64,000 nt of DNA, from the NCBI GenBank assembly GCA_022457155.1, contig JAJGOT010000309.1:372001-436000 (forward strand). The letters run 5' to 3'. Position 1 is the first letter of the stretch. Each line of letters begins with the position of its first letter. This document shows, piece by piece, positions 1-12,500 of the stretch. The notes under the pieces were generated by a model. It saw nothing but the letters and a program-made list of their open reading frames with translations, had not been told where the DNA came from and made no database searches. This stretch comes from Cladopsammia gracilis (Eukaryota; Cnidaria; Anthozoa; Scleractinia; Dendrophylliidae). Both the position numbers and the translations under genes were made by a program.

Positions 1-2893
1 CATCACCACACGAAAGTATTGTTCAACAGCTATCACAGACTTATGAACATCACCACACGAACGTAGTGTTCAATAGCTTTCAGACTAATAACATCACTAC
101 AGGAAAGTACTGTTCAATAGCTATCACAGACAAATGAACATCACCACACGAAAGTATTGTTCAACAGCTATCACAGACTAATGAACATCACCACACGAAA
201 GTAGCGTTCAATACCTTTCAGACTAATAACATCACTACACGAAAGTACTGTTCAATAGCTATCACAGACCAATGAACATCACCACACGAACGTACTGTTC
301 AATAGCTATCAGGCTAATAAAAATCAGCACACGAAAGTACTGTTCAATAGCTATCACAGACGAATGAACATCACCACACGAAAGTACTGTTCAATAGCTA
401 TCACGGACTAATGAACATCACCACACGAAAGTACTGTTCAATAGCTATCACAGACTAATGAACATGACCACACGAAAGTACTGTTCAACAGCTATCACAG
501 ACCAATGAACATCACCACACGAAAGTACTGTTCAATAGCTATCACAGACTAATAAACATCACCTCATGAAAGTACTGTTTAATAGTCACAGACCAATGAA
601 CATCACCACATGAAAGTACTGTTTAATAGTCACAGACTAATGAACATCACCACACGAAAGTGCTGTTCAATAGCTATCACAGACAAAGGAACATCACCAC
701 ACGAAAGTACTGTTCAATAGCTACCACAGACCATAGAACATCACCACATGAAAGTACTGTTCAATAGCTATCACAGACTACTGTACATGACAACACGAAA
801 GTACTGTTCAATAGCTTTCACAGACTAATGAACATCACCACACGAAAGTACTGTTCAATAGCTATCACAGACCAATGAACATCACCACACGAAAGTAGTC
901 TGCTCAATAGCTATCACAGACTAATGATGAACATCACCACATGAAAGTACTGTTCAGTAGCTATCACAGACAAATGAACATCACCACATGAAAGTACTGT
1001 TCAATAGCTATCACAGACCAATGAACATCACCACATGAAAGTACTGTTCAATAGCTATCACAGACTACTGAACATCACCACTCGAAAGTACTGTTCAATA
1101 GCTATCACAGACTACTGAACATCACCACACGAAAGTACTGTTCAATAGCTATCACAGACTACTGATGAACATCACCACATGAAAGTACTGTTCAATAGCT
1201 ATCACAGACAAATGAACATCACCACACGAAAGTACTGTTCAATAGCTATCACAGACCAATGAACATCACCACACGAAAGTACTGTTCAATAGCTACCACG
1301 GACCAATGAACATCACCACACGAAAGTACTGTTCAATAGCTATCACAGACAAATGAACGTCAGCACACGAAAGTATTGTTCAATAGCTACCACGGACCAA
1401 TGAACATCACCACACGAAAGTGCTGTTCAATAGCTATCACAGACAAATGAACATCACCATCGAAAGTACTGTTCAATAGCTATCACAGACCAATGAACAT
1501 CACCACACGAAAGTATTGTTCAATAGCTATCACAGACTACTGAACATCACCACACGAAAGTACTGTTCAATAGCTATCACAGACCAATGAGCATCACCAC
1601 ACGAAAGTACTGTTCAATAGCTATCACAGACTACTGATGAACATCACCACATGAAAGTACTGTTCAATAGCTTTCACAGACTAATGAACATCACCACATG
1701 AAAGTACTGTTCAATAGCTATCACAGACCAATGACCATCACCACACGAAAGTACTGTTCAGTAGCTTTCACAGACTAATGAACATCAGCACACGAAAGTA
1801 CTGTTCAATAGCTATCACATATACAGACTAATGAACATGACCACACGAAAGTACTGTTCAATAGCTATCACAGACAAATGAACATCACCACACGAAAGTA
1901 CTGTTCAATAGCTTTCACAGACAAGTCAACATCACCACACGAAAGAACTGTTCAATAGCTATCACAGACTAATGAACATCACCACACGAAAGTACTGTTC
2001 AATAGCTATCACAGACTAATGAACATGACCACACGAAAGTACTGTTCAATAGCTTTCACAGACTAATGAACATAGCACACGAAAGTACTGTTCAATAGCT
2101 ATCACAGACTAATGAACATCACCACACGAAAGTACTGTTCAATAGCTTTCACAGACAAATGAACATCACCACACGAAAGTACTGTTCAAGAGCTATCACA
2201 GACCAATGAACATCACCACACGAAAGTACTGTTCATCAGCTATCACAGACTAATGAACATCACCACATAAAAGTACTGTTCAATAGCTTTCACAGACTAA
2301 TGAACATCACCACACGAAAGTTCCGTTTAGTAGCTGTCACAGAGTAATGAACATCACCACACGAAAATACTGTTCAATAGCTATCACAGACCAATGACCA
2401 TCACCACACGAAAGTACTGTTCAATAGCTATCACAGACAAATGAACATCACCACACGAAAGTATTGTTCAACAGCTATCACAGACTAATGAACATCACCA
2501 CACGAAAGTAGTGTTCAATAGCTTTTAGACTAATAACATCACTACACGAAAGTACTGTTCAATAGCTATCACAGACAAATGAACATCACCACACGAAAGT
2601 ATTGTTCAACAGCTATCACAGACTAATGAACATCACCACACGAAAGTAGCGTTCAATAGCTTTCAGACTAATAACATCACTACACGAAAGTACTGTTCAA
2701 TAGCTATCACAGACCAGTGAACATCACCACACGAAAGTACTGTTCAATAGCTATCAGGCTAATAAAAATCAGCACACGAAAGTACTGTTCAACAGCTATC
2801 ACAGACGAATGAACATCACCACACGAAAGTACTGTTCAATAGCTATCACGGACTAATGAACATCACCACACGAAGGTACCGTTCAATCTGTTC
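1..2893. repeat. Tandem array of a 47-bp unit, truncated by the window start
   Basis: About 61 head-to-tail copies of a 47-bp unit that runs catcaccacacgaaagtact then gttcaatagctatcacagac then taatgaa. Copies differ by scattered substitutions and small indels (for example cacacg or cacatg, ctatcac or ctttcac). A longer-period pattern in which 'cagactaataacatcactacac' variants recur near 80-240 and 2520-2700 suggests block duplication. The array is already running at base 1, so its left edge lies outside the window. No reading frame stays open. This is an old, diverged minisatellite. Confidence 0.95.
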
Positions 2894-5830
2894 AATCTAC
2901 AGACCCAAACGTTAGAACCGGTAGCACAGGGACTGGCACTACATTGTAGCCTTTATTTGAATAATTAAACCATTAGCGTGCCGTCATCCACAGACCCAAA
3001 AGGTAGAACCGATACCGCAGGTACTTGGTAACATTCCTTTGAATGATCACTACCTTAGGATTACCTGCATGGACTAAAAAGTTAGAACTTGTACCACAGA
3101 GAAATACGTTTTTACAACTTTCGTTTCAAGGGTTACAACATTAGATTTCATCCACAGAATCAAACCATGGTTGTGTCCGCTACCACAGGGAAACAGTACT
3201 TTGCTCTCACATCTTTTGGATGCGAACTAGGGCGGTCACACCTTTCGGATACAATCCCGACGGACTCACAGCTGAGAAACACTTCACGGCAGGTAGCCTT
3301 TATTTGAATGATCACACTGTTAGGATTAAATCCACGGACTCAAACGTTAGACCCGGTACCTCAGGGAACACCACTTTACAGCTTTTATTTGATTGGTCAC
3401 ACACGTCGGATTTCATCCACAAAATCAAACGTTAGAATTGATGATACTCCAGGGAAACAGTACTTTGCTGCTTTCATTTAAGTGTTCACACGATTAGGAT
3501 TTCATCCAAAAAATTAAAAGTTAGAATCTATACGGCAGGGAACACTTCCTTGTAGCTTTTATTTGAATGGTCACACCACTTGGACTTTATCTCCAGAATC
3601 AAAAGTTCGAACTACAATCACAGGAAAATACAATCCGGCTTGCAGTTTTGACCAGTTTTCATTGGAATGGTCAAACCACTGAGAAGGATTTCATTCAGGG
3701 ATTAAAATGTTAGAACTTTTACGACAGGAATATACATGTAATACTTTGCAGCTTTCATTTGGATGATCACAACGTTAGGGCTTCATCCACAGAATCAAAA
3801 GTTAGAACTTAAACCACAGGTATACAGTATTGTGTAGCTTTTATATTAATGGTCACACCAGTTAGGACCACACCACGTAATTTAAAGTTAGAATCCCTAC
3901 GGCAGGGAACACTATCTTTGCAGCTTTCATTTGAATGGTCACACCATTTGGTACCACAGGGAAACACGTTTTGCACCTTTCATTTGACAGGTCACACAAT
4001 TGGATTGCACGGATTCAAAGAACTTGTACCACAGAGAATGTTTTTGCAACTGTCATTTCAATGGTCACACCATTAAGTTTTCATCCACAGAATCAAGTTA
4101 TACCCGTTACCACAGGGAAACGTACTTTGCACCTTATATTTGAAAGGTCACACTTTTCGGATGTGATCCGCGGACTCAAAACTTAGAACTTGTATCACAG
4201 GGAAAGACACTCTGCGGCTTTCATTTGACAGGTCACACAAATCATCCACAGACCCAAAATGTAGAACCAGTACCATAGTTGTAGCCTTTATTTGAATGAT
4301 CACACCATTGGTATCATCCACGGACCCATGCCAAAAGGAAGAACCGATACCACAGGACACTACCTTGAGCTTGAGCATGAGCCATGAGCACATGAGCACA
4401 CTACCAGCTTTCCTTTGAATGGTCACTACATTAGTATTTAATACTTGCACGGACTCAAATGTTAGAAGTTGTACCACAGAGAAATACTACTTTGCAGCTC
4501 TCATTTGAATTGTCACACAATTAGGATTATATACCTTCCAACGTTTTCTGAGTGAAAGGTGTAAGAATTTTTTCATGGGAGTGCCAGGATTTCCGAAGGC
4601 GACCCGACCAAATCCGAAGAGAACCCGATCTATTCCGAAGATATCCGAAGATGTTCCGAAGAATTCGGAAGTTTCCATGGACCTCAGATCTCTGTTGAAT
4701 AACATCTAGCTGTAATTGTAATGTTCAGAACGATTAAAAAAAAAAACTACAAAAAAGTGCCACATTTTAATTCATGAACGTAACTATATTTTTAATTGGA
4801 TCATGTGATCAGTTTTAAAAGGCTGATAGCTCAAATCTGTAAGTCAAGCGTGAGAAATTGCTCCATAGGCGTGAGTAGGCGTGAGACTTAGCAGGTATTG
4901 GATTACATCCACAGAATCAGTAGATAAAACCGATTCGACAGGAAAACACTACTTTACCGTTGTCTTTATAATAGTGAGACGTTTAGAATTTCATCCACGG
5001 AATCAAAAGTTAGAACTTGTACCACATAGAAACACGGTTTAGAAACGTATATTTGAATGGTCATACCGTTAAGATTTCATCCATGGAGAATTTGTACCAA
5101 AGGAAACAGTACTTTACCGCTTTTATCTGAATGGTCACTATTAGGATTCCATCACAGAATCAAAAGTTTAAACTTATACAACAGGAAAACACTACTTTAC
5201 AGATCTCATTTGAATTGTCAAACCATAAGAATTTCATCCGGGGATTAAAACGTTAAAACTTGTACCACCGTGACTTACTACGCCGGGTACTTAACAGCTT
5301 TTCAGTTGTGGTTGTGGTTTCATCCATCAGAATCAAAAGTTAGAGCTTGTACCACAGAGAAATAATACGTTGCAGATGTCATTTTAATGGTCGCACTATT
5401 TGGAATCCATCCACCGACTCAAAGGTTTGAACGCGCACTACAGGAGAACACTACTTTGCACTATTCATTAATTTAAATGGTCACGTCTTTCGGATGCGAT
5501 CCACGGACTCAAAACTTAGAAGGCACTTAGAACTTGTACCACAGGGAAACTATGCGGCTTTAATTTGGCATGTCACCCAATTAAAATCATCCTCAGACCC
5601 AAAAGATAGAACCAGTACTGTGGGGAAATACTACATAGAAGCCTTTAGTACATTTAGGATTTTCAGATTTTATTTGGATTGTCACAATTTAGGATTTATG
5701 ATCCACGGACTCAAAAGTTACAACGCAAACCATAGGAAAGTGCAAACACCACAAGAAAGTAGAACATTGTAACGTTCATTTGAATGAGCACACTAAGAAT
5801 TTTATTCACGGAATCAAAATTATGAACAAC
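2894..5830. repeat. Diverged tandem array, unit about 80-90 bp, related to a dispersed inverted-repeat element
   Basis: Roughly 33 degenerate copies of a unit with the recurring blocks 'aaaagttagaacttgtacc', 'cacagggaaacactacttt', 'catttgaatggtcacacc' and 'ttaggatttcatccac'. Copies differ by many substitutions and indels, so the period drifts. The blocks 'tttcatttgaatggtcacac' and 'gactcaaaagttagaact' also occur as one to three copies in dispersed elements at about 49.55, 51.45, 52.2 and 61.1 kb. The array therefore looks like an amplification of that element's interior. Short open frames here are by-products of the repeat. Confidence 0.85.
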
Positions 5831-6443
5831 TACAAATAGGTGTGTTATTTCTCAACAACATGTAAGCTACATTTAATTGTAAATATTTCTGTTAATATTG
5901 AATATTACGCAATTGGCGTCCGATCGGAGCATTGCTTATAACGTGATTTAAAATAGATATTGACGTTGGTGTTCTTTTTCTTTCGACAACAAGATTCTGG
6001 TGGACTGTCTCAAAACAATAATGGGTTCTGGCTTGGAAAGTTCAGACTTTCAGTGCTAGTTGCCAATCTCTAAAAGATTTGCTCATGGAGAAGATTGATG
6101 ATGAGAAAGGTACGCATTCCAAGTCCAAGGATCAAAAAGAACTGTATGCAAAAGGAGAAAAGACATTCTTTATACATTAACTTAGCCAAAGACTAAAAAG
6201 ACACCTTAATATTAAGAATATCAACTAGTAAAGTGAAACTTTGAAACCAGTTAACTGAAGAAGAAAGGCATAAAACAGTGAAATAAAAAAATCAATAAAA
6301 AATGCTGTTAAAAGCCTTTAGTTAAATGTACAAGACAGCCATTATTCATAATACATAGTAATAAACAGCCGCTAAACATTTGTTGGAATATGCGGCCAAC
6401 CATTGTGTATGACTACTTCAATATCTAAAACCAACTACTCCTA
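5831..6443. other. AT-rich spacer, no gene seen
   Basis: No coding signal or known RNA is seen. A 25-bp block at 6344-6368 (attcataatacatagtaata then aacag) is repeated with one change at 6481-6505, immediately before the 56-bp array. A partial array unit (gggtggtggaaggaacttcc) sits between the two at about 6444-6465, so the array edge carries a small local duplication. Confidence 0.7.
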
Positions 6444-6504
6444 GGGTGGTGGAAGGAACTTCCAGGTGGTGGGTTCATGTATTCATAAAACATAGTAATA
6501 AACA

Positions 6505-9500
6505 GGACGGGTGGTGGAAGGAACTTCCAGCACCCGTCCTCCAATCCCAGAGGGATTGGAGGACGGGTGGTGGAAGGAACTTCCAGCACCCGTCCTCCAA
6601 TCCCAGAGGGATTGGAGGACGGGTGGTGGAAGGAACTTCCAGCACCCGTCCTCCAATCCCAGAGGGATTGGAGGACGGGTGGTGGAAGGAACTTCCAGCA
6701 CCCGTCCTCCAATCCCAGAGGGATTGGAGGACGGGTGGTGGAAGGAACTTCCAGCACCCGTCCTCCAATCCCAGAGGGATTGGAGGACGGGTGGTGGAAG
6801 GAACTTCCAGCACCCGTCCTCCAATCCCAGAGGGATTGGAGGACGGGTGGTGGAAGGAACTTCCAGCACCCGTCCTCCAATCCCAGAGGGATTGGAGGAC
6901 GGGTGGTGGAAGGAACTTCCAGCACCCGTCCTCCAATCCCAGAGGGATTGGAGGACGGGTGGTGGAAGGAACTTCCAGCACCCGTCCTCCAATCCCAGAG
7001 GGATTGGAGGACGGGTGGTGGAAGGAACTTCCAGCACCCGTCCTCCAATCCCAGAGGGATTGGAGGACGGGTGGTGGAAGGAACTTCCAGCACCCGTCCT
7101 CCAATCCCAGAGGGATTGGAGGACGGGTGGTGGAAGGAACTTCCAGCACCCGTCCTCCAATCCCAGAGGGATTGGAGGACGGGTGGTGGAAGGAACTTCC
7201 AGCACCCGTCCTCCAATCCCAGAGGGATTGGAGGACGGGTGGTGGAAGGAACTTCCAGCACCCGTCCTCCAATCCCAGAGGGATTGGAGGACGGGTGGTG
7301 GAAGGAACTTCCAGCACCCGTCCTCCAATCCCAGAGGGATTGGAGGACGGGTGGTGGAAGGAACTTCCAGCACCCGTCCTCCAATCCCAGAGGGATTGGA
7401 GGACGGGTGGTGGAAGGAACTTCCAGCACCCGTCCTCCAATCCCAGAGGGATTGGAGGACGGGTGGTGGAAGGAACTTCCAGCACCCGTCCTCCAATCCC
7501 AGAGGGATTGGAGGACGGGTGGTGGAAGGAACTTCCAGCACCCGTCCTCCAATCCCAGAGGGATTGGAGGACGGGTGGTGGAAGGAACTTCCAGCACCCG
7601 TCCTCCAATCCCAGAGGGATTGGAGGACGGGTGGTGGAAGGAACTTCCAGCACCCGTCCTCCAATCCCAGAGGGATTGGAGGACGGGTGGTGGAAGGAAC
7701 TTCCAGCACCCGTCCTCCAATCCCAGAGGGATTGGAGGACGGGTGGTGGAAGGAACTTCCAGCACCCGTCCTCCAATCCCAGAGGGATTGGAGGACGGGT
7801 GGTGGAAGGAACTTCCAGCACCCTTCCTCCAATCCCAGAGGGATTGGAGGACGGGTGGTGGAAGGAACTTCCAGCACCCTTCCTCCAATCCCAGAGGGAT
7901 TGGAGGACGGGTGGTGGAAGGAACTTCCAGCACCCTTCCTCCAATCCCAGAGGGATTGGAGGACGGGTGGTGGAAGGAACTTCCAGCACCCTTCCTCCAA
8001 TCCCAGAGGGATTGGAGGACGGGTGGTGGAAGGAACTTCCAGCACCCTTCCTCCAATCCCAGAGGGATTGGAGGACGGGTGGTGGAAGGAACTTCCAGCA
8101 CCCTTCCTCCAATCCCAGAGGGATTGGAGGACGGGTGGTGGAAGGAACTTCCAGCACCCTTCCTCCAATCCCAGAGGGATTGGAGGACGGGTGGTGGAAG
8201 GAACTTCCAGCACCCTTCCTCCAATCCCAGAGGGATTGGAGGACGGGTGGTGGAAGGAACTTCCAGCACCCTTCCTCCAATCCCAGAGGGATTGGAGGAC
8301 GGGTGGTGGAAGGAACTTCCAGCACCCTTCCTCCAATCCCAGAGGGATTGGAGGACGGGTGGTGGAAGGAACTTCCAGCACCCTTCCTCCAATCCCAGAG
8401 GGATTGGAGGACGGGTGGTGGAAGGAACTTCCAGCACCCTTCCTCCAATCCCAGAGGGATTGGAGGACGGGTGGTGGAAGGAACTTCCAGCACCCTTCCT
8501 CCAATCCCAGAGGGATTGGAGGACGGGTGGTGGAAGGAACTTCCAGCACCCTTCCTCCAATCCCAGAGGGATTGGAGGACGGGTGGTGGAAGGAACTTCC
8601 AGCACCCTTCCTCCAATCCCAGAGGGATTGGAGGACGGGTGGTGGAAGGAACTTCCAGCACCCTTCCTCCAATCCCAGAGGGATTGGAGGACGGGTGGTG
8701 GAAGGAACTTCCAGCACCCTTCCTCCAATCCCAGAGGGATTGGAGGACGGGTGGTGGAAGGAACTTCCAGCACCCTTCCTCCAATCCCAGAGGGATTGGA
8801 GGACGGGTGGTGGAAGGAACTTCCAGCACCCTTCCTCCAATCCCAGAGGGATTGGAGGACGGGTGGTGGAAGGAACTTCCAGCACCCTTCCTCCAATCCC
8901 AGAGGGATTGGAGGACGGGTGGTGGAAGGAACTTCCAGCACCCTTCCTCCAATCCCAGAGGGATTGGAGGACGGGTGGTGGAAGGAACTTCCAGCACCCT
9001 TCCTCCAATCCCAGAGGGATTGGAGGACGGGTGGTGGAAGGAACTTCCAGCACCCTTCCTCCAATCCCAGAGGGATTGGAGGACGGGTGGTGGAAGGAAC
9101 TTCCAGCACCCTTCCTCCAATCCCAGAGGGATTGGAGGACGGGTGGTGGAAGGAACTTCCAGCACCCTTCCTCCAATCCCAGAGGGATTGGAGGACGGGT
9201 GGTGGAAGGAACTTCCAGCACCCTTCCTCCAATCCCAGAGGGATTGGAGGACGGGTGGTGGAAGGAACTTCCAGCACCCTTCCTCCAATCCCAGAGGGAT
9301 TGGAGGACGGGTGGTGGAAGGAACTTCCAGCACCCTTCCTCCAATCCCAGAGGGATTGGAGGACGGGTGGTGGAAGGAACTTCCAGCACCCTTCCTCCAA
9401 TCCCAGAGGGATTGGAGGACGGGTGGTGGAAGGAACTTCCAGCACCCTTCCTCCAATCCCAGAGGGATTGGAGGACGGGTGGTGGAAGGAACTTCCAGCA

Positions 9501-12500
9501 CCCTTCCTCCAATCCCAGAGGGATTGGAGGACGGGTGGTGGAAGGAACTTCCAGCACCCTTCCTCCAATCCCAGAGGGATTGGAGGACGGGTGGTGGAAG
9601 GAACTTCCAGCACCCTTCCTCCAATCCCAGAGGGATTGGAGGACGGGTGGTGGAAGGAACTTCCAGCACCCTTCCTCCAATCCCAGAGGGATTGGAGGAC
9701 GGGTGGTGGAAGGAACTTCCAGCACCCTTCCTCCAATCCCAGAGGGATTGGAGGACGGGTGGTGGAAGGAACTTCCAGCACCCTTCCTCCAATCCCAGAG
9801 GGATTGGAGGACGGGTGGTGGAAGGAACTTCCAGCACCCTTCCTCCAATCCCAGAGGGATTGGAGGACGGGTGGTGGAAGGAACTTCCAGCACCCTTCCT
9901 CCAATCCCAGAGGGATTGGAGGACGGGTGGTGGAAGGAACTTCCAGCACCCTTCCTCCAATCCCAGAGGGATTGGAGGACGGGTGGTGGAAGGAACTTCC
10001 AGCACCCTTCCTCCAATCCCAGAGGGATTGGAGGACGGGTGGTGGAAGGAACTTCCAGCACCCTTCCTCCAATCCCAGAGGGATTGGAGGACGGGTGGTG
10101 GAAGGAACTTCCAGCACCCTTCCTCCAATCCCAGAGGGATTGGAGGACGGGTGGTGGAAGGAACTTCCAGCACCCTTCCTCCAATCCCAGAGGGATTGGA
10201 GGACGGGTGGTGGAAGGAACTTCCAGCACCCTTCCTCCAATCCCAGAGGGATTGGAGGACGGGTGGTGGAAGGAACTTCCAGCACCCTTCCTCCAATCCC
10301 AGAGGGATTGGAGGACGGGTGGTGGAAGGAACTTCCAGCACCCTTCCTCCAATCCCAGAGGGATTGGAGGACGGGTGGTGGAAGGAACTTCCAGCACCCT
10401 TCCTCCAATCCCAGAGGGATTGGAGGACGGGTGGTGGAAGGAACTTCCAGCACCCTTCCTCCAATCCCAGAGGGATTGGAGGACGGGTGGTGGAAGGAAC
10501 TTCCAGCACCCTTCCTCCAATCCCAGAGGGATTGGAGGACGGGTGGTGGAAGGAACTTCCAGCACCCTTCCTCCAATCCCAGAGGGATTGGAGGACGGGT
10601 GGTGGAAGGAACTTCCAGCACCCTTCCTCCAATCCCAGAGGGATTGGAGGACGGGTGGTGGAAGGAACTTCCAGCACCCTTCCTCCAATCCCAGAGGGAT
10701 TGGAGGACGGGTGGTGGAAGGAACTTCCAGCACCCTTCCTCCAATCCCAGAGGGATTGGAGGACGGGTGGTGGAAGGAACTTCCAGCACCCTTCCTCCAA
10801 TCCCAGAGGGATTGGAGGACGGGTGGTGGAAGGAACTTCCAGCACCCTTCCTCCAATCCCAGAGGGATTGGAGGACGGGTGGTGGAAGGAACTTCCAGCA
10901 CCCTTCCTCCAATCCCAGAGGGATTGGAGGACGGGTGGTGGAAGGAACTTCCAGCACCCTTCCTCCAATCCCAGAGGGATTGGAGGACGGGTGGTGGAAG
11001 GAACTTCCAGCACCCTTCCTCCAATCCCAGAGGGATTGGAGGACGGGTGGTGGAAGGAACTTCCAGCACCCTTCCTCCAATCCCAGAGGGATTGGAGGAC
11101 GGGTGGTGGAAGGAACTTCCAGCACCCTTCCTCCAATCCCAGAGGGATTGGAGGACGGGTGGTGGAAGGAACTTCCAGCACCCTTCCTCCAATCCCAGAG
11201 GGATTGGAGGACGGGTGGTGGAAGGAACTTCCAGCACCCTTCCTCCAATCCCAGAGGGATTGGAGGACGGGTGGTGGAAGGAACTTCCAGCACCCTTCCT
11301 CCAATCCCAGAGGGATTGGAGGACGGGTGGTGGAAGGAACTTCCAGCACCCTTCCTCCAATCCCAGAGGGATTGGAGGACGGGTGGTGGAAGGAACTTCC
11401 AGCACCCTTCCTCCAATCCCAGAGGGATTGGAGGACGGGTGGTGGAAGGAACTTCCAGCACCCTTCCTCCAATCCCAGAGGGATTGGAGGACGGGTGGTG
11501 GAAGGAACTTCCAGCACCCTTCCTCCAATCCCAGAGGGATTGGAGGACGGGTGGTGGAAGGAACTTCCAGCACCCTTCCTCCAATCCCAGAGGGATTGGA
11601 GGACGGGTGGTGGAAGGAACTTCCAGCACCCTTCCTCCAATCCCAGAGGGATTGGAGGACGGGTGGTGGAAGGAACTTCCAGCACCCTTCCTCCAATCCC
11701 AGAGGGATTGGAGGACGGGTGGTGGAAGGAACTTCCAGCACCCTTCCTCCAATCCCAGAGGGATTGGAGGACGGGTGGTGGAAGGAACTTCCAGCACCCT
11801 TCCTCCAATCCCAGAGGGATTGGAGGACGGGTGGTGGAAGGAACTTCCAGCACCCTTCCTCCAATCCCAGAGGGATTGGAGGACGGGTGGTGGAAGGAAC
11901 TTCCAGCACCCTTCCTCCAATCCCAGAGGGATTGGAGGACGGGTGGTGGAAGGAACTTCCAGCACCCTTCCTCCAATCCCAGAGGGATTGGAGGACGGGT
12001 GGTGGAAGGAACTTCCAGCACCCTTCCTCCAATCCCAGAGGGATTGGAGGACGGGTGGTGGAAGGAACTTCCAGCACCCTTCCTCCAATCCCAGAGGGAT
12101 TGGAGGACGGGTGGTGGAAGGAACTTCCAGCACCCTTCCTCCAATCCCAGAGGGATTGGAGGACGGGTGGTGGAAGGAACTTCCAGCACCCTTCCTCCAA
12201 TCCCAGAGGGATTGGAGGACGGGTGGTGGAAGGAACTTCCAGCACCCTTCCTCCAATCCCAGAGGGATTGGAGGACGGGTGGTGGAAGGAACTTCCAGCA
12301 CCCTTCCTCCAATCCCAGAGGGATTGGAGGACGGGTGGTGGAAGGAACTTCCAGCACCCTTCCTCCAATCCCAGAGGGATTGGAGGACGGGTGGTGGAAG
12401 GAACTTCCAGCACCCTTCCTCCAATCCCAGAGGGATTGGAGGACGGGTGGTGGAAGGAACTTCCAGCACCCTTCCTCCAATCCCAGAGGGATTGGAGGAC

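Noticed and set aside
1..2893. CRISPR-like regular repeats
   Set aside because: The repeats are contiguous with no unique spacers, no cas genes are near, and the genome is eukaryotic.
3089..5772. Short frames reading [14 protein letters not shown] or EWSHH-like peptides, also at 49.6 and 61.1 kb
   Set aside because: They are translations of the dispersed repeat on different strands and frames and do not form a conserved protein.
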